A stretch of DNA of 52,451 nt from Clostridia bacterium. Its GTDB lineage: Bacteria; Bacillota; Clostridia; Oscillospirales; CAG-272. The notes beneath the pieces were generated by a model that saw nothing but the letters and a program-made list of their open reading frames with translations, was not told the DNA's origin and ran no database searches. The DNA is taken from assembly GCA_017440665.1 (NCBI GenBank), contig JAFSGU010000059.1:1-52451 (forward strand). The letters run 5' to 3'. The translations under genes and the position numbers were made by a program. Below, piece by piece: positions 41,409 to 49,400 of this stretch; position 1 is the first letter of the stretch; each line of letters opens with the position of its first letter.

Positions 41409-41646
41409 TATTTCTTCCACCTGCTTTCTTGCCCAGCTTATACTGTTCTATAAGCTCACATGCTCTGCTGATATCTCCGTCGGTTACTTGACTCAGCATG
41501 TGCCTCAGTCCCGCGATTGTACATGCGTCCGTCCGCTTTGATGGGAACTCACCTTTGGATATCACCCGCATCATCCCGACGAGCTGTTCATCGGGTAAGC
41601 TTAAAAGGCTGTCGAGAGCCTTTTTGTCAAATTTCAATAGTGTCAC
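41401..41646 (-). CDS. Hypothetical protein, 81 aa
   Basis: Small helical basic protein (KFDKKALDSLLSLPDEQLVG, 'RVISKGEFPS'). GTG start at 41646 with AAGGACG. First gene of the three-gene group 41646 to 40560; a TTGACT/TATAGA promoter with short 15-bp spacing lies at 41706-41732. Conserved-looking size and operon position argue for a real gene; no function can be given. Confidence 0.6.
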   Translation of the reverse strand: MTLLKFDKKALDSLLSLPDEQLVGMMRVISKGEFPSKRTDACTIAGLRHMLSQVTDGDISRACELIEQYKLGKKAGGRNNG

Positions 41647-41758
41647 CGTCCTTTTGTGAGTAAAGGTTTCCTTAAAGTATATGTGGACACCGCTGAGATA
41701 GAACGTCTATAGCATAAACATGATTTAGTCAAATGCCTATATGGATACAGGAGTAATT

Positions 41759-42238
41759 ATGAAAATACTTGTTTTTTCCGATTCCCACGGCAACACCTCG
41801 CGAATGAAGGAGATAATCTCCATGCACGGCGCGTCGTGCAAATTGATAATACATCTGGGTGACGGCGTGAGAGATATTTCCTACGTTTCGTCATTTTTTC
41901 CCGAGATACCCGTCATATCCCTTAACGGAAACGGCGAAAGCCTGAAGCGGGACGTCCGTATATTCGATGAGTGCGGCGTAAGATTTATGTGTATGCACGG
42001 GCATAGCTATAACGTGAAATTCGGCATTGACCGTGCGGTGTATGCTGCAATGGAAGCAGAAGCGGATGTTTTGCTGTACGGTCATACTCATACTCCCCAC
42101 GATACGTCGGTCCCCTATGAAAACGGAAAATATCTGAAGGTGTTCAATCCCGGCTCTGTCGGCAAAGGATATCCGCCGTCCTACGGAATTGTGGAAATAT
42201 CCCGCGGACAAGTGCTGACGTCCCACGGAAAGTATTAA
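41759..42238 (+). CDS. YfcE/MJ0936-type metallophosphodiesterase, 159 aa
   Basis: Calcineurin-like single-domain phosphodiesterase. Metal and catalytic motifs: 'FSDSHGN' (D8, H10), 'HLGDGVRD', 'LNGNGES', 'CMHGHSY' and 'YGHTHTP'. Length is normal. Substrate unknown; relatives hydrolyse phosphodiesters in vitro. AGGAG before ATG 41759. Ends in a terminator; next gene is spo0A with its own promoter. Confidence 0.93.
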   Translation: MKILVFSDSHGNTSRMKEIISMHGASCKLIIHLGDGVRDISYVSSFFPEIPVISLNGNGESLKRDVRIFDECGVRFMCMHGHSYNVKFGIDRAVYAAMEAEADVLLYGHTHTPHDTSVPYENGKYLKVFNPGSVGKGYPPSYGIVEISRGQVLTSHGKY

Positions 42239-42244
42239 ATACGT

Positions 42245-42268
42245 CCCGCCCTCTCGGCGGGATTTTTT
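42245..42268 (+). terminator. Rho-independent terminator
   Basis: CCCGCC (42245-42250) / GGCGGG (42256-42261) followed by ATTTTTTAT. Confidence 0.85.
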
Positions 42269-42351
42269 ATTCCCGTGCCATTTCGGGGCATTTGGTAATT
42301 ATATCCAAACTTATATGGTAAAATTTGGTTACAATTTATCGTCCGTGCTTA

Positions 42352-42380
42352 TTGCAATTTCTTCCAAATTATGGTAGAAT
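42352..42380 (+). promoter_or_regulatory. SigA-type promoter of spo0A
   Basis: TTGCAA (42352-42357), 17-bp spacer, TAGAAT (42375-42380). A similar 'TATGGTA' block occurs at 42313-42320 and in the rimP promoter. No clear Spo0A box (TTGTCGAA-like) is seen upstream. Confidence 0.65.
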
Positions 42381-42497
42381 AATTGCAAGCAATACCAAAT
42401 AATGGAAAATAAAAGACGGCGGGCAGGGTGAACACCGTCCCACGTTCCGAAATTTGTACATATTAGGTCAACCAAAAGAAAGGCTTGGGGGAGAAAA

Positions 42498-43283
42498 ATG
42501 AATCAGGAAATACGTATTTTGATCGCAGACGAGAATGCAGAGACAAGGAAGAACATCCGCGACGTGCTTGACGGAGGCGGACGCTTTGCAGTTACGGAAA
42601 CGGACAACGGGAACACGGCATACGATAAGATAAAAAACGGAGGCTTTGACATCGTTATATGCGACGCATGGCTGACGGGTATCGACGGAGTGTCGCTTAT
42701 CAGACGTTGCTCCGAGCTTAAGGGCGCGATACCGACTTTTATACTCGTGACACAGATGGCAAGCAGAAATATCTTTGTTGAGGCAAACCGCGCGGGGGCT
42801 GAGCTGTGCCTTACAAAGCCGATCGACTATACTACCTTTGCGTCTCAGCTTGAGACTATCTGCCGTAACAGGGGCTACGTTAAAAACATCAGCGGAGGCA
42901 GGGAAAAGCTGTCCCTTCCCATATCTCAGGACGATATCGAATCTCAGGTGACGAAGATAATCCATCAGATAGGCGTGCCCGCCCATATCAAGGGCTATCA
43001 GTACCTGAGAAGCGCTATTTTGATGACGGTCAATGACAACAATATTATCAACTCCGTGACAAAGGTGCTTTATCCTACGGTGGCAAAGCAGTATTCCACC
43101 ACTACGTCGAGAGTTGAGCGCGCCATCCGTCACGCCATTGAGGTGGCGTGGGACAGAGGCGATATCGATACTCTCAACTCATACTTCGGATATACCATAC
43201 AGAACAATCGGGGTAAGCCTACCAACAGTGAGTTTATCGCCATGATAGCGGATAATCTGAGACTGAAATACAAGATAAAATAA
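42498..43283 (+). CDS. spo0A: Sporulation transcription factor Spo0A, 261 aa
   Basis: Master regulator of sporulation. Receiver domain (1-120) with acidic pair D11/E12, phosphoacceptor Asp56 in '[12 protein letters not shown]' and Lys107 in 'LTKPID'; the usual 'D-x-x-MP' after Asp56 is 'D-AWLT', so the receiver is diverged. The DNA-binding domain (about 150-261) is highly conserved: '[18 protein letters not shown]', '[19 protein letters not shown]', '[20 protein letters not shown]' and '[17 protein letters not shown]'. AAAGAAAGGCTTGGGGGAG precedes the ATG. In many Clostridia spoIVB lies upstream; here it is a phosphodiesterase gene. Confidence 0.95.
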   Translation: MNQEIRILIADENAETRKNIRDVLDGGGRFAVTETDNGNTAYDKIKNGGFDIVICDAWLTGIDGVSLIRRCSELKGAIPTFILVTQMASRNIFVEANRAGAELCLTKPIDYTTFASQLETICRNRGYVKNISGGREKLSLPISQDDIESQVTKIIHQIGVPAHIKGYQYLRSAILMTVNDNNIINSVTKVLYPTVAKQYSTTTSRVERAIRHAIEVAWDRGDIDTLNSYFGYTIQNNRGKPTNSEFIAMIADNLRLKYKIK

Positions 43284-43292
43284 TAGGTACAC

Positions 43293-43337
43293 AGCAGAGA
43301 GACGTTTTACGGAAAAGGCGGCTCTCTGCTTTTTTTC
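43293..43337 (+). terminator. Rho-independent terminator of spo0A
   Basis: AGCAGAGAG (43293-43301) / CTCTCTGCT (43322-43330) and a run of eight T. Confidence 0.85.
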
Positions 43338-43339
43338 TA

Positions 43340-43369
43340 TTGACATTAAAGAAGAACTTATAGTATAAT
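43340..43369 (+). promoter_or_regulatory. SigA-type promoter of SLH gene 1
   Basis: TTGACA (43340-43345), 18-bp spacer, TATAAT (43364-43369). A second TATAAT is at 43375-43380, so the start may be heterogeneous. Confidence 0.65.
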
Positions 43370-43419
43370 TAAAGTATAATTAAATCAAAGAATTACTTAC
43401 AAAAGAAAGGTACGGTAAA

Positions 43420-46257
43420 ATGAACGCGAAAAAACTTTTATCACTAATTCTTGCGGCGCTGATGCTTTTAAGCGTAGGTGCACTTGGGATCACTGCGGCA
43501 GACGACGCTCTTCCTTTTACGGACGTGGCGGAGGGCGCATGGTACTATGATTCTGTGAAATACGTTTACGCAAACGGGCTTATGAACGGAACGGGAAACG
43601 GAAATACGTTTTCTCCCGCTGTAGGCCTCACCCGCGGTATGGTAGTTACGGTACTCTACCGTATGTCAGGCTCCCCTGAGGCGGAATATGACGATTTTGC
43701 GTATTCCGACGTTCCCGACGGTGAGTTTTATACTCTCCCCGTAATGTGGGCGAAGGAGGCAGGTGTCGTTACCTCTACAGGTATGGATGACGTAGGCTTT
43801 GAGCTTTTCTCCCCCCTGCGTACCATCACCCGTCAGGAACTTGCTACCATGTTCGTCCGTTACGCGGCGTACGCAAGCATAGACACGGATAAAAAGGCGG
43901 ATATCTCCTCCTTCAAGGACGTGGCTCAGGTAGCGGATTGGGCATCTGATGCTATGGCGTGGTGTAATGAGGTCGGACTTATCAAGGGTACGGGAAACGG
44001 CGACATGCTCTCTCCGTTGATGACTGCAACCAGAGATCAGTTTGCTACCATCATTCACCGCTTCAAGACGACTGCTTTTGAGTATCTTTACAAGTACAAT
44101 GCTCCGAAGCTCATATCTCAGTTTACAGAGAAGGAATATTCTCCCGTTGAGGATGCGGATATCTACGTAGCAGTGGACGGTAATGACAGTAACCCCGGTA
44201 CAAAGGACAAGCCTCTTGCAACCTTCGAGGGCGCAGTTAAGAAGGTTCGTGAGCTTAAGAAGGATTCCTCAAGAGACGGTATTACAGTAGCCTTCAAGGC
44301 AGGAAACTATGGTATGCTTGATCTGGAGCTTACTGCTGAGGACTCCGGTAGCGAAAAATGCCCCATTACATATTGCGCTTACGGCGACGGCGAGGTAGTT
44401 TTCTCTAACGGATTTGAAATTTTCCTTGATGAGTTCAAGCCCATTGAGGACGGTGACAGATATCTCTTTGACGATAAGTCTGAAAATAAAATTTACAAGG
44501 TAGATCTTAAGGACAAGTCCTACGAGGGTACGCTTACACACGTTCTTCCTCTTTACGGTGACTACTACTTTGGAAACGGAACCTGCAACTACAAGGGCGA
44601 CGTTACCTTCATAAGCGGTCTTTATGACAGCGAGCAGAGCCTTGAGCTTGCACGCTTCCCCAATAAGAAGTCTGCTGACGGCGAGGACCAGTATATGGAC
44701 CTTGGCAAGGAGGTTCACCATCCCTTTGACGTTGTAGCTGAACGCATTTTTGCGAACAGACTTGCTACATATCACGAGTATAACAATATTCAGTTTATCG
44801 GTATGTTTGCCGCTGAGTATGAGTCTAACTTTGCTGCTATCGAAAGCTACAACAAGGAGACAAATACCATCACGTTCCAGAACTGGATATCCAACGGTAT
44901 CAGAGCGAATCCGGACGGATTCTTGCAGAACATTTCTGAAGAACTCGACTTTGAGGGCGAATATTGGTTAGACGTTGAAAACGAGGTGCTTTACGTTTAT
45001 GATCCTACGTCTGACGTTTATACTCTCTCTACCGCAGGAACACTTCTCAAGGTAACAGATGCGGAATACATCAGCTTCATCGGCCTTGATTTCAAGCATT
45101 CCATGGATGAGGGAATTATCGTAAACGGTAACAACATCACCATTTCCGACGCAGAGATCTTCGGTATCCACGGCTCATACGTTAGAGATACTGATTTCGG
45201 TACCTACGCGGTGATCCTTAACGGAAACAATAATGCGCTGAAGAACTCAACTCTCAGCCACCTTGGCGGCGGCGGTGTTACCATCAGTGGCGGTGATCCG
45301 GACTATCTTATTCCTTCAAACAGCGTGATCGATAACAACCTTATCACTCAGTTTGGTCAGGTATTCCAGGCATGGACTCCCGGTGTTCGTATTTTTGACT
45401 GCGTGGGAGCAACCATTTCCCACAACGAGATCAGCCATACTCCTCACCAGGCGATCCATTTCGACCGTGCGTATGAATACATTGACGGCGAGGTTCGTGC
45501 TATCGATAACGTAATAGAATATAACTATATCCACGACACTATTACTCACTACAGAGATGCAGGATCCATCTATCACGGTGAGTGTCAGACCAACAGAGGA
45601 AACATCATCCGTTACAACCTTATCAGTAAGGTTGGTGTCGGCGGATGGGGACTGTACCTTGACGACGGTATCAGCGGACAGACCGTGTATGGAAACATAT
45701 TCCACAATACGGGTGTTTGCGGTATCATGGGCGGTGCAGGACGCGATAATTTCGTGTATGACAATTATTTTATCCAGGAGGGAAATGTTCCTGTGGATAT
45801 GAGTCCGATGTCTATAGGCGCAAAGTATGCGGATATGCTGGCGGATGAGGGAGTTGACAGACTGTGGAGTTCAACATGGCCGGGAACCTACGGACAGACT
45901 ATGGCTGATATTCCCACCGATCCTGCGGCACTTAAGATCTGGCAGGAAAGATGGCCGGAGCTGTTTGAATGTCTTGATGAGAGAGACGAGATCACGCCTG
46001 ACCGTATTACAGACCGTACTCTTATGGTAAATTCTGCCGGCAGTATTTATAAGAACAATTTCGCTTACGGTGTCACAAGAATGAAGGATTTCAGCTTTGA
46101 TCCCTCTGCATTATGGTTCAACGAGGTTGAAAATAACGTTCTCTATACTGACGAGACCGATCCGCAGATATTTGTAAATCCTGCGATTGGAGACTATTCC
46201 GTTAAGCCCGGAATGGGATTTGCCGACAATCATTTCGCAGAAATCGGAAGGTATTGA
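43420..46257 (+). CDS. Secreted SLH-domain / parallel beta-helix protein 1, 945 aa
   Basis: Signal peptide (NAKKLLSLILAALMLLSVGA, cleaved near AA-DD), three SLH domains (about 30-215: 'LPFTDVAEGAWYYDSVKYVY', 'TRGMVVTVLYR', 'ITRQELATMFVRYA', 'ATRDQFATIIHRF') that bind secondary cell-wall polymer, then 'DADIYVAVDGNDSNPGTKD' and 'PLATFEGAVKKV', the opening of a right-handed parallel beta-helix (about 250-900, with NosD/Pectate-lyase-like turns such as 'NVIEYNYIHDTITHYRDAG'). This arrangement resembles GH141-type and polysaccharide-lyase-like proteins, so a glycan-active surface enzyme is the best guess. Catalytic residues not identified. First of three tandem paralogues. Confidence 0.85.
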   Translation: MNAKKLLSLILAALMLLSVGALGITAADDALPFTDVAEGAWYYDSVKYVYANGLMNGTGNGNTFSPAVGLTRGMVVTVLYRMSGSPEAEYDDFAYSDVPDGEFYTLPVMWAKEAGVVTSTGMDDVGFELFSPLRTITRQELATMFVRYAAYASIDTDKKADISSFKDVAQVADWASDAMAWCNEVGLIKGTGNGDMLSPLMTATRDQFATIIHRFKTTAFEYLYKYNAPKLISQFTEKEYSPVEDADIYVAVDGNDSNPGTKDKPLATFEGAVKKVRELKKDSSRDGITVAFKAGNYGMLDLELTAEDSGSEKCPITYCAYGDGEVVFSNGFEIFLDEFKPIEDGDRYLFDDKSENKIYKVDLKDKSYEGTLTHVLPLYGDYYFGNGTCNYKGDVTFISGLYDSEQSLELARFPNKKSADGEDQYMDLGKEVHHPFDVVAERIFANRLATYHEYNNIQFIGMFAAEYESNFAAIESYNKETNTITFQNWISNGIRANPDGFLQNISEELDFEGEYWLDVENEVLYVYDPTSDVYTLSTAGTLLKVTDAEYISFIGLDFKHSMDEGIIVNGNNITISDAEIFGIHGSYVRDTDFGTYAVILNGNNNALKNSTLSHLGGGGVTISGGDPDYLIPSNSVIDNNLITQFGQVFQAWTPGVRIFDCVGATISHNEISHTPHQAIHFDRAYEYIDGEVRAIDNVIEYNYIHDTITHYRDAGSIYHGECQTNRGNIIRYNLISKVGVGGWGLYLDDGISGQTVYGNIFHNTGVCGIMGGAGRDNFVYDNYFIQEGNVPVDMSPMSIGAKYADMLADEGVDRLWSSTWPGTYGQTMADIPTDPAALKIWQERWPELFECLDERDEITPDRITDRTLMVNSAGSIYKNNFAYGVTRMKDFSFDPSALWFNEVENNVLYTDETDPQIFVNPAIGDYSVKPGMGFADNHFAEIGRY

Positions 46258-46442
46258 TTTGTTCCTTGGAACAAATCAATGAATTGCCCGTGCGGGCATG
46301 AATTGGCAGGGACCGTGAATTGCACCTGCAGTGCATGAATTGTCTTCGACATATATAGGACGGGCAATTCAAATCATAAAAGCATTAGCTTTCAATTCAT
46401 GAATTTGAAAGGTTCAATTCATGACGGTTTACCGTCAATTCA
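46254..46442. repeat. Inverted array of four plus four TGAATT/AATTCA modules with mini-hairpins
   Basis: Begins with a perfect palindrome TTGATTTGTTCC-TT-GGAACAAATCAA (written in two halves; 46254-46279) that overlaps the SLH gene 1 stop codon. Direct TGAATT words start at 46280, 46299, 46316 and 46336; inverted AATTCA words at 46366, 46394, 46416 and 46437 (an extra TGAATT sits at 46400). Most spacers are hairpins: GCCCG-TG-CGGGC, GCAC-CTGCA-GTGC, AAAGC-ATTA-GCTTT, TTGAA-AGG-TTCAA and GACGGT-TT-ACCGTC. The layout matches the element at 371-541 almost spacing for spacing with an unrelated core word. It fills nearly the whole gap before SLH gene 2, for which I see no clear promoter. Confidence 0.8.
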
Positions 46443-46487
46443 TTTCATATATCAATAAATTAATATACCAACCAAGGAGACAAACAA

Positions 46488-49262
46488 ATGAATGCAAAAA
46501 GAATTTTGGCATTTGTCCTTTCATGCATCATGCTGCTTGGCACGTGCGTGATGGGAATTGGTGCCGCTGAAGAAAAGCTGCCCTTTACCGACGTTCCCGA
46601 GAATGAATGGTTTTACGGAGCAGTAGAGTACGTTTATGCAAACGGACTTATGAACGGTACGGGTAACGGAAGCGTATTCTCACCCAAAATGAATCTGACA
46701 CGAGGAATGGTAGTAACCGTTCTTTACAGAAATGACTCATCTCCCGCCGGCAAATATCCAAATGTTTTTGCTGACGTTGCAGAGGGTACGTACTACGCTA
46801 CAGCCGCGGCATGGGCGTACAAGAACGCGGTCGTAACCGGTACGGGCTTTGACGAATGGGGCGATCCTCTTTTCTCCCCCGACCGCAATATCACCCGTCA
46901 GGAGCTTGCGGCAATGTTTGCAAGATACGCGGCGTACCGTCACGTTGATACGACCAAGAACACAGCGGAGCTTGACAGCTTCCCCGACAGCGGAAAGGTT
47001 GCGTCCTGGGCTGAAAAGGAATTCAAGTGGTCGTCAGGTACGGGTATCATCACGGGTAAGGCGAACGGAGGCGTGACGACTCTCGCTCCCGAGGATCTTG
47101 CTACACGTGCTGAATTTGCAACGATGATCCAGCGTTATAACGTAAAGGATGACGCACGTGAATTTTCATATCTTCACGCGTACGAGACCCCTGTACTGAA
47201 ATCTCAGTATACCGAAAAGGAATACCTCCCCGTAACGGATGCTGACGTCTACGTTTCCGTTGACGGCAGTGATAAGAACGACGGTTCATTTGAAAAGCCC
47301 CTTGCTACGTTTGAGGCAGCTGTTGAAAAGGTGCGCGAGATCAAGGCTACAAAGAAAACGGGCGGGATCGTGGTTGCCTTTATGGCAGGCGAATACGAGG
47401 CTCCTGTAGACCTTGTACTCACCTCTGCAGATGCAGGTACTGCTGAATGTCCCATCTCCTACGTGAAGTACGGCGACGGTGAGGTAATATTCAATGCGGG
47501 CATGAGCTTTTCATCAGAGGATTTCACTGCGTTAACCGACGCTGAGCGTGAGATGTTCCCCGCAGAGGCACAGAACAAGATCAAAAAGATAGATCTTGGA
47601 AAGTATGGGCTTGATGCATCAAAGCTTACTGAAGACAATGCGGTGTTTGCAGGCGAGGAGAGAATGGATCTTGCCCGTTGGCCGAACAAAACCATTAAGG
47701 GGAATGACGATTTCGTTGACAAGCATTATGTTGCTTCAGTCAACATAGAGGATAAAAGCTTGGTTCTCAGAGACAGTGTGGCTGACAGGCTTAACAAATA
47801 CCATAACATTGATGATATGTATATGCTGGGATATTACAAGTACGACTGGTCTTATTCACAGGGAAAGATCATAGCATATGATGCTGAGACAGGTACTATA
47901 AAGCCTACGATCAACGGATACGGTCTCGGAACTTCCAGCGAATTCAATCTTCCTTGCTTCTATTTCTACAACATCCCCGATGAGCTTGACAGAGCTGATG
48001 AGTATTACATCGACCGTAAGACGGGAACACTTTACGTAATGGATCCTAAGGGAACGTACACTTTAGCCAAGACAGGTCAGATGATGACTATGACGGATAC
48101 GGACTACGTAAGCTTTGTTGGTCTCGAGTTCTGCTACGGAACAGGAACGTTTATGTCTGCAACGGAATCTGATCACGTTACATTCGACAGACTTTACGTT
48201 CACAATATGCGCAGTAAGGGTATTTCCATAACCGGTGATAAAGTTACTGTTACCTCTTCCGAATTCTATGACGTAGGTGCAAGAAACGTTGAACTTGTAT
48301 CGGGTGACAGAAATACTCTTACCAAGGGTAACAGCGAGATCGTTAACTGTCTCTTCGACAAGTTTGGATCTGTTGAAAAGACGGGTCAGTCCGCGATCTA
48401 CGTCTGGGGATGCGGTATCCGTATCGCACACAACGAGATATGTAACTCCTCCAATATGGGTATCTACTACAGCGAATACATCCAGGCAAGTAACTATATT
48501 ACCATTGAGTACAACTACATCCACAACGTAGTAACTCAGACTAATGACTCCGGTGCTATCTACGGCGGACGTAACCTTGCAGGTCACGGCTCCGTAGTCA
48601 GATATAATCTGATAAGCAATATCGGTGATGCTGATGAGGGATACAATCCGATCGCAATTTATCTTGATGACTATATGTCCGGTCAGGAAGTGTACGGCAA
48701 TATTATTTTCAGCAGTGCAGGCGGAAACTCCATCTTTATGCACGGAGGACGCGAGAATAAGATACACGATAATATTTTCATCACGTTAAAGGGTAGTGCA
48801 TGGCAGTCTGACGTCAGACTTAACTCAGAGGATCACGAGATAATGGCTGACAGAACTGAAGACTTTACAAAGCCTATCGGAGACCATGAGCATTTAATGA
48901 TCTTGGAGCTTGTTCCCTTCAGAAGCGAGATATGGGCACAGCATTTCCCCACTCTTGCGAAATGCAAGTACGACAAACAAGAACCCATGGCATCCATTAA
49001 GGATGACATAGATTTCATTATCAATTCCTCTTACAATGAGGTGTACGATAACCATTCGTTTACAAGCGATGTTGGACTTAAGAGTGAGTATCTCACTGAA
49101 TTCAGTGACAACGTGCGTAAGCATGCCACGAGAATCGAAGAAAACAAAAAATATACACTTGAAGAAAATCCCTACTTTGTCGATCCTACCCACGGTGACT
49201 ATACCGTAAAGGATGGCGCAGGTATTCTTGACATTCAGTATGAGAAGATCGGTAGATATTGA
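46488..49262 (+). CDS. Secreted SLH-domain / parallel beta-helix protein 2, 924 aa
   Basis: Signal peptide 'RILAFVLSCIMLLGTCVMGI', three SLH domains (about 28-215) and a beta-helix starting with 'DADVYVSVDGSDKNDGSFEK'. The helix has Asn/Asp ladders such as 'YNYIHNVVTQTNDSGAIYGG' and 'YLDDYMSGQEVYGNII' that recur at the same place in the other two paralogues, probably the functional groove. The N-terminal 60 residues are almost the same as in protein 3, while the helix part differs strongly. AAGGAGACAAACAA precedes the ATG. A regulatory signal could lie in the repeat array upstream. Confidence 0.87.
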   Translation: MNAKRILAFVLSCIMLLGTCVMGIGAAEEKLPFTDVPENEWFYGAVEYVYANGLMNGTGNGSVFSPKMNLTRGMVVTVLYRNDSSPAGKYPNVFADVAEGTYYATAAAWAYKNAVVTGTGFDEWGDPLFSPDRNITRQELAAMFARYAAYRHVDTTKNTAELDSFPDSGKVASWAEKEFKWSSGTGIITGKANGGVTTLAPEDLATRAEFATMIQRYNVKDDAREFSYLHAYETPVLKSQYTEKEYLPVTDADVYVSVDGSDKNDGSFEKPLATFEAAVEKVREIKATKKTGGIVVAFMAGEYEAPVDLVLTSADAGTAECPISYVKYGDGEVIFNAGMSFSSEDFTALTDAEREMFPAEAQNKIKKIDLGKYGLDASKLTEDNAVFAGEERMDLARWPNKTIKGNDDFVDKHYVASVNIEDKSLVLRDSVADRLNKYHNIDDMYMLGYYKYDWSYSQGKIIAYDAETGTIKPTINGYGLGTSSEFNLPCFYFYNIPDELDRADEYYIDRKTGTLYVMDPKGTYTLAKTGQMMTMTDTDYVSFVGLEFCYGTGTFMSATESDHVTFDRLYVHNMRSKGISITGDKVTVTSSEFYDVGARNVELVSGDRNTLTKGNSEIVNCLFDKFGSVEKTGQSAIYVWGCGIRIAHNEICNSSNMGIYYSEYIQASNYITIEYNYIHNVVTQTNDSGAIYGGRNLAGHGSVVRYNLISNIGDADEGYNPIAIYLDDYMSGQEVYGNIIFSSAGGNSIFMHGGRENKIHDNIFITLKGSAWQSDVRLNSEDHEIMADRTEDFTKPIGDHEHLMILELVPFRSEIWAQHFPTLAKCKYDKQEPMASIKDDIDFIINSSYNEVYDNHSFTSDVGLKSEYLTEFSDNVRKHATRIEENKKYTLEENPYFVDPTHGDYTVKDGAGILDIQYEKIGRY

Positions 49263-49276
49263 TCTGTAAAAGCAAC

Positions 49277-49312
49277 GAGCCGTACGCCTGTGGGTGTACG
49301 GCTCAACTTTTT
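49277..49312 (+). terminator. Rho-independent terminator
   Basis: GAGCCGTAC (49277-49285) / GTACGGCTC (49296-49304), then AACTTTTTG. Confidence 0.8.
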
Positions 49313-49331
49313 GTTTGTGCGGCCAAGTTTA

Positions 49332-49360
49332 TTGACTTTAAGAGCTAACTGCTGTATAAT
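49332..49360 (+). promoter_or_regulatory. SigA promoter of SLH gene 3
   Basis: TTGACT (49332-49337), 17-bp spacer, TATAAT (49355-49360). Confidence 0.75.
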
Positions 49361-49400
49361 GAAGATAGTATCAAAATTCCAAATTACAAGGAGACATAAA

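Noticed and set aside
48063-48767. A 234-codon frame antisense to SLH gene 2
   Set aside because: Mirror of Asn/Asp/Tyr-rich beta-helix codons; no initiation signals.
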